A DNA stretch of 64,000 nt from Paenibacillus rhizovicinus (GCF_010365285.1 NZ_CP048286.1:2742501-2806500); one strand, 5' to 3'; shown: positions 9,684-19,310, counted from the first letter of the stretch. The notes: generated by a model not told the origin, from the sequence alone. Translations and numbers: made by a program.

Positions 9684-11267
9684 ATGACGAAAGTTTTGTT
9701 AAACAAAACTGCTGGTCTTATTGCTTCCTTGATGATCGTTTCGATGCTTTTGCCAGTTCTTGCTTTTGCTTCCGCTGCGTTTCAAAACGTTAGCTATAAC
9801 AACGGCACAGTAACTGGTACGGTGTATGTTGACGATGCTACTTACTCGCTGCTCAATGGAAACAATGTAGTTGTTCATGTTTATGGTGATGGCAACAAGT
9901 TCCTTGGAACTACAAATGCCGTCTACGGTACATATGGCAAATATACATTCTCCTTTGACGTAGCTTCTGCGACGTATGCCACGTACGCAACATACTCTAC
10001 ATACTTCCCGTACACGCTTAAATACTTCTATCCTGGTAACGCCGGCTCCGTTACGGATACAGTTTATGACCCTTCCTCCAACATTGGTGGTGGCGTATTC
10101 TTCCCAGGAACTGGAAGTATCGTTGACAGCAACGGTAATGTAGACGGTAATGCATTGAGCAATCTCTTTGCAAGCAATAAGAACGCTTCTATCACAACAA
10201 CTTCGGATGTTGTTCTCTTGCCAGCTGATGCCCTGATCAAAGGTGAGTCCCTCACCATTGCTATGGCTGATGGCACTTCCTACACTCTGCCAATCGCTGC
10301 GTTGAAACTGGAAGAACTCGCTAAATCCCTAGGGGTTGAGCTGAAGGATCTAGTAATTCGCGTTGAAATGAAACAGCTGACTGGTGATGCGGCCGCTAAG
10401 GTCACTGACGCAGTTTATGCTGCAGGTGGTAAACAAGTAGCTCCTGCGATCGACTTCAAAGTTATTGCAGTTGCTGGAAGCAAACAACAAGAGATCACGA
10501 CATTCGGCCAGTACGTAACACGTACAATCGGTCTGAACGAAGTTGCTGCTGATACGACAGGTCTTGTAGGCGTTTTGTTCAATCCAGTAACAGGTGAGTT
10601 GTCCTTCGTGCCAACTACATTTGCTTCCACGGATGATCAAACAATTGCATCCCTGCAACGTAACGGCAACAGCATCTACACTGTAGTCCAAGCGAAAGCT
10701 GTGTCCTTCGCGGATCTGGCTGGAAACTGGGCACAGAAAGATGTTGAAGCTCTCGCAAGTAAGTTGATCGTTAAAGGTACGTCCGCTACTAAGTTCGAAC
10801 CTAAACGCAACATTACGCGCGCTGAGTTTGCAGCTTTGGTTGTTCGTGCACTGGGTCTTGAAGTATCCGGTTCGACTTCTAAATTCAAAGACGTCGCTTC
10901 CGACAAGTGGTACGCTGCTACAATCGCTACGGCGGTTAACGCAGGTCTGATCACGGGTTATGAAGATGGTACTTTCAAACCAAACGCGAACATCACTCGT
11001 AAGGAACTGGCTGCTATCGTAACTCGCGCTATCAAATTCGCGGGTAAAGATGTCACGCTGACGGACGCGCAATTATCCGCAGCACTGGCAAGCTTTAAAG
11101 ATGCTGCTAGCCTGGGCTGGGCTAAGGACGAAGTTGCAGTTGCTGTAAGCGAAGGTATCGTTAAAGGTCAAACTGCTACTATGGTAGTAGGCGACGCTAA
11201 CGCTAACCGCGCTGAAGCGGCTACGATGATCGCTCGTTTCCTCGGCGATGTTGGTTTCGTTAAATAA
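9684..11267 (+). CDS. Secreted SLH-domain surface protein (candidate S-layer protein)
   Basis: 527 residues from ATG 9684, preceded by a very strong AAAGGAGGTG site. Signal peptide: MTKVLLNKTAGLIASLMIVS then an AFASA cleavage region. A central beta-rich part contains a striking Tyr/Thr-rich stretch (ATYATYATYSTYFPY, about residues 94-110). Three SLH domains fill residues about 340-525 (FADLAGNWAQKDVEAL; FKDVASDKWYAATIA; FKDAASLGWAKDEVAV), which bind pyruvylated secondary cell-wall polymer. The SLH domains are C-terminal, whereas many Paenibacillus S-layer proteins carry them N-terminally. Its position beside the glycan genes suggests it is the glycosylated surface protein; at 527 residues it is small for a main S-layer protein, so it may be an accessory one. 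Confidence 0.85.
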   Translation: MTKVLLNKTAGLIASLMIVSMLLPVLAFASAAFQNVSYNNGTVTGTVYVDDATYSLLNGNNVVVHVYGDGNKFLGTTNAVYGTYGKYTFSFDVASATYATYATYSTYFPYTLKYFYPGNAGSVTDTVYDPSSNIGGGVFFPGTGSIVDSNGNVDGNALSNLFASNKNASITTTSDVVLLPADALIKGESLTIAMADGTSYTLPIAALKLEELAKSLGVELKDLVIRVEMKQLTGDAAAKVTDAVYAAGGKQVAPAIDFKVIAVAGSKQQEITTFGQYVTRTIGLNEVAADTTGLVGVLFNPVTGELSFVPTTFASTDDQTIASLQRNGNSIYTVVQAKAVSFADLAGNWAQKDVEALASKLIVKGTSATKFEPKRNITRAEFAALVVRALGLEVSGSTSKFKDVASDKWYAATIATAVNAGLITGYEDGTFKPNANITRKELAAIVTRAIKFAGKDVTLTDAQLSAALASFKDAASLGWAKDEVAVAVSEGIVKGQTATMVVGDANANRAEAATMIARFLGDVGFVK

Positions 11268-11298
11268 TCTCGTATTATGACATGATCCAACTTCAGGA

Positions 11299-11326
11299 AA
11301 GCCTCCACTTCGGTGGAGGCTTTTTT
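11299..11326 (+). terminator. Rho-independent terminator after the SLH gene
   Basis: GCCTCCAC-TTCG-GTGGAGGC, an 8-bp perfect stem with a UUCG tetraloop followed by TTTTTT, 34 bp after the stop codon. Confidence 0.93.
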
Positions 11327-11402
11327 CGTCGTTATTGTTTAAGCGCTTACAAGATTCAAGGAAGCAAGAGGAAGCCTTGCTCCTCCTTTCCGTCTCACAT
11401 GT

Positions 11403-12272
11403 CTATTTCTTTATTTCTTCGCTATAAGCCGCGAGCGCCGCCCGCCAATGACGGAGATCTTTCAGTCCCCTGCGCTGAATTTCGCCATGCTGCAGCACGG
11501 AATAGGCCGGTCGCCGGGCAGGCCTCGGGAATTCCGCCGTCGTGCAGGGCACCAGCTTCACGCCTTTCACGCCGCTCTCTTCCAGAATGGCCTGCGCGAA
11601 CTGGTACCAGGAGCATACTCCGCTGCCAGTCGCGTGGTAAATGCCGTATTCGTTCGTCTGAACGAGTTGAATGAGGAATTCGGCCAAATCCAGCGTATAC
11701 GTCGGCGAGCCGATCTGATCCATGACGACCTGAATCTCGTCGCGGGTCCGCGCGAGATCGCCTATCGTCTGGACGAAATTGCGGCCGTACTTGCCGTACA
11801 CCCAGGATGTCCGGACGATGAATACCTTCCCGCCTGCCGCCAGAACCTCTTGCTCTCCGGCAAGCTTGGATTTACCGTATACGGTACGCGGTTTCGTCTC
11901 GTCGCTCTCCTTGTACGGCAGGGAGGCCGTCCCTTCGAATACGTAATCGGTGCTGACGCAGACCAGCTTCGCGCCGTATTCCCGAGCCGCAAGCGCAATA
12001 TTACGCGAGCCTTCCGCGTTGATACGGAATGCGGCGTCCGGCTCTGACTCCGCCTTATCGACGGACGTATAAGCCGCGCAGTGAATGACGGCGTCCGCCT
12101 GATACCGCTTAACGGCCTCGCGGCAGCTTTGCAAACTCGTCACGTCCAGCCCGCCGCGGCCGAAGCCGAGGATCTGAATCCCCTGCTCCCCCAGCCCCGG
12201 CAGATTGACGAGCTCCCGGCCGAGCTGGCCGTCCGCCCCCGTTACAATGATGCGCATCGGTTTCGTTGTCAT
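11403..12272 (-). CDS. rfbD: dTDP-4-dehydrorhamnose reductase
   Basis: 289 residues from ATG 12272, which overlaps the rfbB stop as ATGA; this start begins MTTKPMRIIVTGADGQLGRE, with the Rossmann motif in place. Extended SDR features: YTSVDKAESEPDAAFRIN, STDYVFEG, and the catalytic YGKSK (Tyr/Lys). It reduces dTDP-4-keto-L-rhamnose to dTDP-L-rhamnose with NAD(P)H, the last step of the pathway. It is the last gene of rfbC-rfbB-rfbD, reading leftward. A longer open frame upstream of this ATG lies within rfbB and is not used. Confidence 0.93.
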   Translation of the reverse strand: MTTKPMRIIVTGADGQLGRELVNLPGLGEQGIQILGFGRGGLDVTSLQSCREAVKRYQADAVIHCAAYTSVDKAESEPDAAFRINAEGSRNIALAAREYGAKLVCVSTDYVFEGTASLPYKESDETKPRTVYGKSKLAGEQEVLAAGGKVFIVRTSWVYGKYGRNFVQTIGDLARTRDEIQVVMDQIGSPTYTLDLAEFLIQLVQTNEYGIYHATGSGVCSWYQFAQAILEESGVKGVKLVPCTTAEFPRPARRPAYSVLQHGEIQRRGLKDLRHWRAALAAYSEEIKK

Positions 12273-13303
12273 GATTCGTCCAGCTCCTTGTTGTCGGCTG
12301 CGGCAGCATCGTTCATGCTCCGGTAGACCCCCGTGGTGATACGATTCATCCATTCCGCGTTCCCTACGTACCATTCGATCGTTGCTTGAATGCCCCGCTC
12401 ATACGGAAACTCCGGCTTCCAGCCCAATTCCGCGCGGATTTTGTCCGCGTCGATCGCGTACCTGCGGTCATGGCCAAGACGATCGGGCACATGCGCAATC
12501 AGCGATGCCGGCTTGCCGAGCGCCTCCAGAATGGTCGCCACGACCTGCGCATTCGTCCGCTCGTTCCGGCCGCCGATGTTGTAGACTTCTCCCGCAACCC
12601 CGCGGTGCAGCACGAGATCGACCGCGCTGCAGTGATCCTCCACATAGAGCCAGTCGCGCACGTTCAGGCCGTCGCCATATAGAGGAAGAGGCAAATCCTG
12701 AAGCGCCCGCGAAATCATCAATGGAATGAGCTTCTCCGGAAACTGGTACGGCCCGTAATTGTTGGAGCAGCGGGTGATATTGACATCCATGCCGTAGGTT
12801 TCGTGATACGCCCGCACGAGCAGATCCGCAGCGGCCTTGCTGGCGGAATAGGGACTGTTCGGCGCCAGCGGCGTCGACTCGGCGAAGAGACCGGAATCGC
12901 CCAGCGTGCCGTACACTTCGTCTGTCGAAATTTGAATGAATTTTCGAACGCCGTACGTTCTCGCCAGGTCGAGCAGCGTATGCGCGCCGACGACGTTGGT
13001 CGTCACGAAAATATCCGGCTGGGCGATGCTCCGGTCGACATGAGACTCGGCTGCGAAGTTTATGACGGCGTCCACCCCCGCTTGAAACAACGGCTCCATT
13101 GCGGCCCGGTCCCGGATATCCCCGCGAACGAACCTATAGCTCCCGCCCCCCTCGGATGGTTCAATCCCGTCCAGATTGGTTAAATTGCCTGCATACGTTA
13201 ACGCGTCCACATTCAGGAGATCATAGGACGGATGTTTCTTGCGCATGTAATGCACGAAATTGCTTCCGATGAAGCCCGCTCCGCCCGTAATCAGAATTTT
13301 CAC
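12269..13303 (-). CDS. rfbB: dTDP-glucose 4,6-dehydratase
   Basis: 344 residues, family length. MKILITGGAGFIGSNFVHYM binds NAD. FAAESHVDRSI and the catalytic STDEVYG plus YSASKAA (Tyr/Lys) are present, and NNYGPYQFPEKLIPLMI is the RmlB hallmark. It converts dTDP-glucose to dTDP-4-keto-6-deoxyglucose. The gene starts 7 bp after the rfbC stop and overlaps rfbD by 4 bp, so the three are one operon. No rfbA (glucose-1-phosphate thymidylyltransferase) is adjacent. Confidence 0.95.
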   Translation of the reverse strand: MKILITGGAGFIGSNFVHYMRKKHPSYDLLNVDALTYAGNLTNLDGIEPSEGGGSYRFVRGDIRDRAAMEPLFQAGVDAVINFAAESHVDRSIAQPDIFVTTNVVGAHTLLDLARTYGVRKFIQISTDEVYGTLGDSGLFAESTPLAPNSPYSASKAAADLLVRAYHETYGMDVNITRCSNNYGPYQFPEKLIPLMISRALQDLPLPLYGDGLNVRDWLYVEDHCSAVDLVLHRGVAGEVYNIGGRNERTNAQVVATILEALGKPASLIAHVPDRLGHDRRYAIDADKIRAELGWKPEFPYERGIQATIEWYVGNAEWMNRITTGVYRSMNDAAAADNKELDES

Positions 13304-13310
13304 GCTGTCA

Positions 13311-13868
13311 TCACCTCGAGTAATTAAAATTCATCTCTGCATCGCGGAGCAGCGGATGCTTGGCATCCTTCGCCGACAGCACCGATGGCGCAAGCGGCCA
13401 GGCGATGCCGATATCCGGATCGTCCCAGGCAATGCCGCGATCATGGGGCTGCGAGTAGTACGCATCGACTTTATAGAGCACTTCCGTATTGGCCGCAAGC
13501 GTAATGAAACCATGCGCGAAGCCTTGCGGGACAAGCAGCTGCTTCTTGTTGCCCGCCGACAGCTCGAATCCTTCCCATTGGCCGAACGTCGGCGATCCGC
13601 GGCGAATGTCGACCACGGCATCGAATATAGCTCCCGCGATAACCCTGACAAGCTTCGTTTGCGCATGGGGTTCCAATTGATAGTGCAAGCCGCGAAGCGT
13701 GCCGGGCAAGGCGGACAGCGAGTGATTATCCTGAAGGAACACTTGCGCGATTCCGTTCGCCAGCAATCGTTCACGGTTATAGCTCTCCATGAAGAAACCG
13801 CGCTCATCCTCATAGCAGCCGGGTTCGATCACTTTTACGCCGGGTAATCCCGTATTGCTCACATTCAC
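13311..13868 (-). CDS. rfbC: dTDP-4-dehydrorhamnose 3,5-epimerase
   Basis: About 185 residues of a cupin-fold RmlC. Features: GCYEDERGFFMESYNRER, FLQDNHSLSALPGTLRGLHYQ (catalytic His in LRGLHYQ), and VPQGFAHGFITLA. It epimerises C3 and C5 of dTDP-4-keto-6-deoxyglucose. I place the start at GTG 13868 because AAGGGG lies 8 nt upstream; the GTG at 13877 directly abuts that site. First gene of the rfbC-rfbB-rfbD operon. Confidence 0.92.
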   Translation of the reverse strand: MNVSNTGLPGVKVIEPGCYEDERGFFMESYNRERLLANGIAQVFLQDNHSLSALPGTLRGLHYQLEPHAQTKLVRVIAGAIFDAVVDIRRGSPTFGQWEGFELSAGNKKQLLVPQGFAHGFITLAANTEVLYKVDAYYSQPHDRGIAWDDPDIGIAWPLAPSVLSAKDAKHPLLRDAEMNFNYSR

Positions 13869-14061
13869 ATGGCTCACCCCTTTCTGCCTTCATACTTATG
13901 TATATTCCGATGGGGGCCGCTTTGCTTCGTACACCGCCCAGTTTGTTACCGTATGGGAATCCGGGTAAATGTTCATGCTAGAGGATGTTCTGCTGTTCGA
14001 AACGATGCAAATCCAGGCTTTCTCCATGAATGTGGCCCCTCCGACTTTACAAACATTTATG

Positions 14062-14090
14062 TTGATTTATTGGACAGGAACAGGGATAAT
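14062..14090 (+). promoter_or_regulatory. Promoter of sodA
   Basis: TTGATT (14062-14067), a 17-bp spacer and GATAAT (14085-14090) match a sigma-A promoter, about 42 bp before the sodA start. Confidence 0.55.
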
Positions 14091-14132
14091 GGAAATGAAA
14101 AATAGTACATATTATTAGGAGGTTTTTGACAA

Positions 14133-14744
14133 ATGGCACATCAACTGCCCGCTTTGCCTTACGCAAACAACGCTCTTGAACCGCATATCGACGAAACGAC
14201 AATGATGATTCACCACGACCGTCATCATAACGCTTACGTTACGAACCTGAACGCCGCTCTGGAATCCGCTCCCGAGCTGCAAAGCAAATCCATCGAAGAT
14301 TTGATCGCTGATCTGAACAGCGTTCCCGAAGCGATCCGTACTGCAGTTCGCAACAACGGCGGCGGCCACGCTAACCACTCCCTGTTCTGGGAAGTTATCG
14401 GACCGAACGCTGGCGGCGCTCCTACTGGCGCTCTTGCCGATGCGATCGCAAACGAACTGGGCGGCTTCGATCAATTCAAAGCTGACTTCGCGAAAGCGGC
14501 TACGACTCGTTTCGGCAGCGGCTGGGCGTTCCTGGCAGTTAGCAAAGACGGCAAATTGAAAGTATACAGCCTGCCGAACCAAGACAGCCCGATCATGGAA
14601 GGCGAAACGCCGATCCTTGGTCTTGACGTTTGGGAGCACGCTTACTACCTGAACTACCAAAACAAACGCCCTGACTACATCGCAGCGTTCTGGAACGTTG
14701 TGAACTGGGCTGAAGTCGGCAAACGTTACGACGCTGCCAAATAA
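14133..14744 (+). CDS. sodA: Superoxide dismutase (Mn/Fe family)
   Basis: 203 residues. N-terminal [20 protein letters not shown], metal-ligand region [13 protein letters not shown], second His in [10 protein letters not shown], and the C-terminal [19 protein letters not shown] motif supplying Asp and His ligands. It dismutates superoxide in the cytoplasm. AGGAGG lies 11 nt before the ATG. Single-gene unit with its own promoter and terminator. Manganese use is likely by family but cannot be proven from sequence. Confidence 0.96.
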   Translation: MAHQLPALPYANNALEPHIDETTMMIHHDRHHNAYVTNLNAALESAPELQSKSIEDLIADLNSVPEAIRTAVRNNGGGHANHSLFWEVIGPNAGGAPTGALADAIANELGGFDQFKADFAKAATTRFGSGWAFLAVSKDGKLKVYSLPNQDSPIMEGETPILGLDVWEHAYYLNYQNKRPDYIAAFWNVVNWAEVGKRYDAAK

Positions 14745-14808
14745 GACGCTCTATTCGGAAGACAAGGCTGTCTCCGCCTACACGGCAATGACCGTCTCAT
14801 GCTTCACG

Positions 14809-14842
14809 AAAGACCCTCGCACTTCGGTGCGGGGGTCTTTTG
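14809..14842 (+). terminator. Rho-independent terminator after sodA
   Basis: AAAGACCCTCGCAC-TTCG-GTGCGGGGGTCTTTT: a 14-bp stem (one G-T pair) with a UUCG loop and a T run, about 65 bp after the stop. It can also work leftward. Confidence 0.92.
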
Positions 14843-15180
14843 CTGTTCTCGGTGCAGCAAGCAGGTTCCCGCATTTTAGTTCATCCCGCTTTATACCGCT
14901 TTATCCTGTTTTATACCGCTTTAGCTTCATGGTCCCGAACGTCGTTCGAGGACCTCTGTCGGCAGATCACGGTTCGCCATTCGCCGCTTCCCGTTTCCTT
15001 CTTCCTATTCCCCGCCTCCTGAACCTGCATTCCCGGGTCACGCCGCCCTTTCCGTGTCTAATTACCTAACATTATTCCGGGATTTCGGAATTTATTCGAC
15101 AATATTCTCCATTTAACAGTGTTTTCATGTTATAATTCCTTCCATATTGAAACAGAACACATAAGATTGGGTGATGCCTG

Positions 15181-17391
15181 ATGTTTGATTGGCTCGGTTT
15201 TCGGAAGGGACTGCCGCTTTGGTGGTCGCACAAGCTTAACGCAGAGACGGAAGCGGACGTCGCGGAGATTTTCGAGGGGATCGCGGATACGCGGATGGAG
15301 CTGCTCCTGGCTTGGACGACGGAATATTGGAATCATCTTGACAGGCTGCTTGCGCAAATGGCCGCCGATCAGCACGAGACGCAAGACGCAGCCATGCTGG
15401 AGAGAATGTTCGCGGAAACGAGGACGCGCGCCGTTGATTTCTCCGAAATCTTCCTGCTGGACGGCGAGGGCAAGGTCGCATACTCGACGGACGCCCGCCA
15501 TCGGGGCGAGCTGTACGGCTCGCCCGGCAGCCCGATCTCTTCCGGTCTTACCTATGCGAACGGCATCGCAGGGGGTCGCAAATGCTTATTCGGGCCTTAC
15601 GCCGATCCATGGACGCTGAAGTTCGGACCGAGCACGTCTTCTTTTCACGATAAAATGACGCTGCTCTTCATCGCCCCGATCGAACGCGGCGGCGAATGGC
15701 GCGGGGCACTCTGCGGCCGCGTACCGAACGATGTCATCGGAGATTCGATCCAACGCGAATCCGGTCACGTCTATCCCGACTCCGGCGACAATTATTTGTT
15801 CATGGCGAAGCCGCGGCTTCTGACGGGAATCGCGCCGGGTACCGCCTTGTCGCGCAGCCGGTTCGAGGATCGTACGTTTACCCATGGCGAGAACTTGAAG
15901 GACGGCGTGTCCACGGACTGGGGCATCGTATCCGTCAAGGAACATACGGAGCTCGAGCTCATATTCACCGATCCCGCAACTGGCCAGCTTCATCCCGGCG
16001 TCGCGAACACGATCAACCATGGGAGCAATCTGTTCGTCGGGTTCCCCGGTTATTCCGACTATCGCCACATTGCCGTCATCGGCAAGGGCGTCACGTTTCA
16101 GCTGCCGCATTGCCCGGATGTTTGGGGGATGATGTGCGAAGGCGATCTGGAGGAAGTGTATCGCATCCGAAGCATCCGCTGGCTGCAATTCAAGCGCTCC
16201 CTTGGCTGGCTGACCGGACTGGGCGTACTTGGCGGGGCTCTCTCCTATTTCTTGTTCACCAGCTCGCTGCCGGCGGCAGGCTCCGCGCTCATCGTCGTCC
16301 TCGTCAATCTGCTGCTTGGCCTGGCAATGGCCGGGTCGCTGGACCGGCGAGGGAACCGAGAAACCGCCCGTCGGATGCGCCGGCTCAGTCAATTCATCCG
16401 CATCAACGCAGAAGGCAAAGGCGACTTGACCCAGCGGCTGGACACGAACTCGTTCGCCAATGACGAAACGCGGGAGTTAGCCAAATGGATCAATAACATG
16501 ATCGATTCCCTGGAAGGCGTCATGCTGCAAGTGAAGCTCGCCTCCGCGGACGTGCTGACCAACCAGCGGGTGCTGCTCGAGACGACGGGCGCCACCGCCG
16601 GCACGACGGAAAGGGTAAGCGGCAGAATCAATGACATGATTCTCGGCATCCGCAGCCAGCTGAAGGATATCGACATCGCGAAGGACGCTGCCGGCGAAAT
16701 GCGGGAAACGCTGAAGTTGCTGGAAGGCAAGGCATCCGCGAACATCGGCGTCGCGCAGGGAGAGCTTGTGCGGATCGGGGACAAAATGCAGCAAATCGCG
16801 GACCGCGTGTCGGAGACGAACCGCTCCATCGAAGCGTTCATGGTGACGACGGACGAAATCCGCAGCGTGCTCGGCGTCATCGAAGAAATATCGGCGCAAA
16901 CGCATCTGCTGGCGCTTAATGCTTCCATCGAAGCGGCACGGGTGGGCGAGCAAGGCAGAGGCTTCGCCGTCGTGGCCGCCGAAATCAAGAAGCTGGCGGA
17001 TTCGACGCGCACATCGACGGAAGAAGTGCACGGCATCGTTCAACATATCTACGCGAACGCGCAGCGGGCGACGGGAACGATGGCGGAAGGTACGAGGGTC
17101 GTCGCGGAGGGCACCGCGCTTGTCGCCGCGGCAGCGGAAATCTTGCACAACACGCATGAGGATGAATCATTGAAATCGCAAGTCATCGACGAGGTTGTCG
17201 CCATTATGGAGAAAATCGCGCTTGTCAGCAAACAGAACCGCCGAATATCGACGGAAGTGGAAGGCAACGTGCAGGAGCTGCTCGGCGACTTCATGCATGT
17301 CCGCCATACCTCCAACCAGGTGGAGGCGATTTCGGCGTTCCTGCAGCAGCTCGTCGGGCAATTCAGATTAAACGAAGCACGGCGCCGGTAA
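15181..17391 (+). CDS. Methyl-accepting chemotaxis-type protein with sensor domain ahead of a membrane hairpin
   Basis: 736 residues. Residues 1-335 are a soluble domain with a long helix then mixed alpha/beta segments ([40 protein letters not shown]) resembling a Cache/PAS-like sensor. There is no membrane segment before it. Two hydrophobic segments lie at about 342-360 and 370-387. A HAMP-like stretch follows, then the MCP signalling core with hairpin tip [20 protein letters not shown] at about residue 578. Normal receptors have a membrane helix before the sensor; here sensor and signalling domain would both be cytoplasmic if the two segments form a hairpin. The output is presumably CheA/CheW. 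A near-consensus TATAAT lies at 15131. No chemotaxis genes are adjacent. Confidence 0.82.
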   Translation: MFDWLGFRKGLPLWWSHKLNAETEADVAEIFEGIADTRMELLLAWTTEYWNHLDRLLAQMAADQHETQDAAMLERMFAETRTRAVDFSEIFLLDGEGKVAYSTDARHRGELYGSPGSPISSGLTYANGIAGGRKCLFGPYADPWTLKFGPSTSSFHDKMTLLFIAPIERGGEWRGALCGRVPNDVIGDSIQRESGHVYPDSGDNYLFMAKPRLLTGIAPGTALSRSRFEDRTFTHGENLKDGVSTDWGIVSVKEHTELELIFTDPATGQLHPGVANTINHGSNLFVGFPGYSDYRHIAVIGKGVTFQLPHCPDVWGMMCEGDLEEVYRIRSIRWLQFKRSLGWLTGLGVLGGALSYFLFTSSLPAAGSALIVVLVNLLLGLAMAGSLDRRGNRETARRMRRLSQFIRINAEGKGDLTQRLDTNSFANDETRELAKWINNMIDSLEGVMLQVKLASADVLTNQRVLLETTGATAGTTERVSGRINDMILGIRSQLKDIDIAKDAAGEMRETLKLLEGKASANIGVAQGELVRIGDKMQQIADRVSETNRSIEAFMVTTDEIRSVLGVIEEISAQTHLLALNASIEAARVGEQGRGFAVVAAEIKKLADSTRTSTEEVHGIVQHIYANAQRATGTMAEGTRVVAEGTALVAAAAEILHNTHEDESLKSQVIDEVVAIMEKIALVSKQNRRISTEVEGNVQELLGDFMHVRHTSNQVEAISAFLQQLVGQFRLNEARRR

Positions 17392-17507
17392 GGGAGATGG
17401 CGGTCACGCGCGAAGATCGCATTCGAATCGACACGGGATAGGCTCCTGCCGCATAAGCTGAACCGAGATATTCACCCATCCTTGTTCAGCGCAAAGGAGT
17501 CCGATTC

Positions 17508-18377
17508 ATGAAATATAAGTATTACTACGTGCAAGGCGCACCTGAAGGTTACTTCGAGCGGTATAAAGATTGCGGCTGCGGCGGCCCTCGGATGTTCCCC
17601 GGCCTTCCCGGCGGGGGCATGATGCCAGGCGCACCAGGTGGCGGCATGTTCCCTGGCGGTCCTGGCGGCCCCGGCGGTCCGGGTGGCGGACCTGGAGGTC
17701 CTGGATTCCCCGGCGGTCCGGGTGGTCCCGGGTTCCCCGGTGGTCCTGGCGGACCTGGATTCCCCGGTGGTCCGGGCGGTGGCCCTGGGTTCCCCGGCGG
17801 TCCGGGCGGCGGACCTGGGTTCCCCGGCGGTCCCGGCGGACCTGGATTCCCCGGCGGTCCGGGCGGCGGACCTGGATTTCCTCCACCGCCATTCCCTGGC
17901 GGACCCGGGTTCCCCCCACCGCCATTCCCTGGTCCCGGACCGTTCCCTATTCCGATTCCGATTCCGATTCCCGGACCTGGACCATTCCCGCCGCAGTTCG
18001 GCTTCGTCACGGTATTCATTAACGGCGGAAATTTCTATCCTTGGATCACGAATTCCTATCCGATCCGGCATTTCCCTGGCATGAGCATCGGCCAGGCGCT
18101 TGCCTTCACGGGCGTCGTCCGCATCAACAATAACGGCCGCATCGTTTCCGTGAACGGTATCGTAATCGCAGGCAACGTGGAAGTCATCCTGCGTCTCAAT
18201 GGACGACCGATCCCGCAAACGTTGCTGAACCTGCCAGTCCAAAACCGCGACGTCGTCGGGCTCGAGCTCTTCGTTCGCGTACTTCGCGGCAACGAGTGGG
18301 ATGCGCAGCAGCTGTCCGGACTCGTCGAGAACAACTTCGAGGAGCTGCAGCGCCTCGAAGAGGAAGACCAACAATAA
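17508..18377 (+). CDS. Gly/Pro-rich collagen-like repeat protein with conserved C-terminal domain
   Basis: 289 residues. The N-terminus MKYKYYYVQGAPEGYFERYK lacks a signal peptide and is followed by a Cys pair (CGC). Residues about 25-160 are GGPGGPGFPGG-type repeats with some Phe, then a short IPIPIPIP block. Residues about 165-265 form a non-repetitive domain (FVTVFINGGNFYPW; NGRIVSVNGIVIAGNVEVILRLNGR) with a beta-strand pattern, and the tail is acidic (LQRLEEEDQQ). The repeats are not strict Gly-X-Y collagen. A spore-surface or intracellular scaffold role is possible; I do not recognise a named family. The start has AAAGGAG 11 nt upstream. The DNA repeat tract is prone to length change. 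Confidence 0.75.
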   Translation: MKYKYYYVQGAPEGYFERYKDCGCGGPRMFPGLPGGGMMPGAPGGGMFPGGPGGPGGPGGGPGGPGFPGGPGGPGFPGGPGGPGFPGGPGGGPGFPGGPGGGPGFPGGPGGPGFPGGPGGGPGFPPPPFPGGPGFPPPPFPGPGPFPIPIPIPIPGPGPFPPQFGFVTVFINGGNFYPWITNSYPIRHFPGMSIGQALAFTGVVRINNNGRIVSVNGIVIAGNVEVILRLNGRPIPQTLLNLPVQNRDVVGLELFVRVLRGNEWDAQQLSGLVENNFEELQRLEEEDQQ

Positions 18378-18402
18378 ATTCTCTTCAAACAGAAGTGCAG
18401 CC

Positions 18403-18655
18403 CTCTCCGCCAGAACCGGACGGAGAGGGTTGTTGCGCGTTCCTCCTTTGCCAGAATCGGACGAAGAAGGCTGTTGCGCGTTCTCCTTCGCCAGAATCGG
18501 ACGTAGAAGGCCGTTGTGCGTTCACCCTTCACCAGAATCGGACGGGGATGGCTGTTGCGCGTTCACCCTTTACCAGAATCGGCCGAGGATGGCTGTTGCG
18601 CATACCCTTTACCAGAATCGGCCGAGGATGGCTGTTGCGCATTCCTCGAACCCAG
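18403..18655. repeat. Tandem array of about six 40-bp units
   Basis: The unit begins CCAGAATCGG(A/C)CG and continues AGGCTGTTGCGCGTTC; about six copies follow the Gly/Pro-rich gene with small length differences (39-41 bp). Because the unit is not a multiple of three, frames shift between copies and no gene is likely. First member of the 18.4-19.3 kb repeat island. Confidence 0.85.
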
Positions 18656-18752
18656 CAGCCTCCCAGCATTGTATTCAACTACCTGCTTCAATAGCCAATC
18701 TCTCAGCCTGCACAACGAGAAGGAGCGACCAGAGCTATTCAGCCATCCACAG

Positions 18753-18944
18753 TAACGAACCCAATAAGCGTTATTTGGCGGTTTTAGCGACCTTTTGAAT
18801 TCTAACGAATCGAGGGAAGCTTATTAAAGCAAAACGAACGGAATTCGAGCGAAATTGGCATGTTGGCACGGAATAGCGCGTATAGGATTCGTAAGAATCC
18901 CAACGAGCTCCGATATCCAACAATAATGTTTGTACGGTGCGTTA
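18753..18944 (+). repeat. 192-bp dyad element, copy A
   Basis: Bounded by TAACGAAC and a degenerate end GCGTTA. A second TAACGAAT lies 50 bp in from the left end, and GAATAGCG, TATAGGATTCG and GTTTGTACGG boxes are shared with the other copies. No coding potential. The gene-free stretch 18378-19579 otherwise holds only copy B, two tandem arrays and the araB terminator. Confidence 0.85.
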
Positions 18945-18965
18945 GAGCTTGTGTGGGGTTCTTAC

Positions 18966-19157
18966 TAACTCTGCGTTCACGCTAATATGATGAATTTTTG
19001 CGTTCTTTCGAATTCTAACGAATCCAAGGAAGCTTATTAAAGCAAGACGGACAGAATTCGAGCGAAATTGAAACGTTCGCATGGAATAGCGTGTGTTGGA
19101 TTGGCAAGAATCTTAACGAGCCTCGAAACCCAACCATAAGGTTTGTACGTTGCGTTA
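18966..19157 (+). repeat. 192-bp dyad element, copy B
   Basis: Direct neighbour of copy A (21 bp between them), same orientation and length. The most similar stretch runs from AATTCTAACGAATC to GCGTTAGAGCTTGTGTGG. Its left terminus is degenerate (TAACTCTG). Confidence 0.82.
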
Positions 19158-19169
19158 GAGCTTGTGTGG

Positions 19170-19310
19170 AATTCGTGCTAGTTCTGTTGGGTTCGTGCTA
19201 GCTCTGTTGGATGCGTGCTAATTCTGTTGGATGCGTGCTAGCTCTATTGGATGTGTGCTTGCTCTGTTGGGTTCGTGCTAGCTCTGTTGGATGCGTGCTT
19301 GCTCTGCGTG
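19170..19310. repeat. Tandem array of seven 20-bp units
   Basis: The unit CTCTGTTGGATGCGTGCTAG recurs about seven times with point differences, starting 13 bp after copy B. Not coding. Confidence 0.85.

Noticed and set aside
11448-12047. A 199-residue plus-strand frame
   Set aside because: Antisense to rfbD, whose Rossmann and catalytic motifs are intact.
18403-18655. Possible CRISPR array in the 40-bp repeats
   Set aside because: The copies are directly adjacent without unique spacers, unit length varies, and no cas genes are present.
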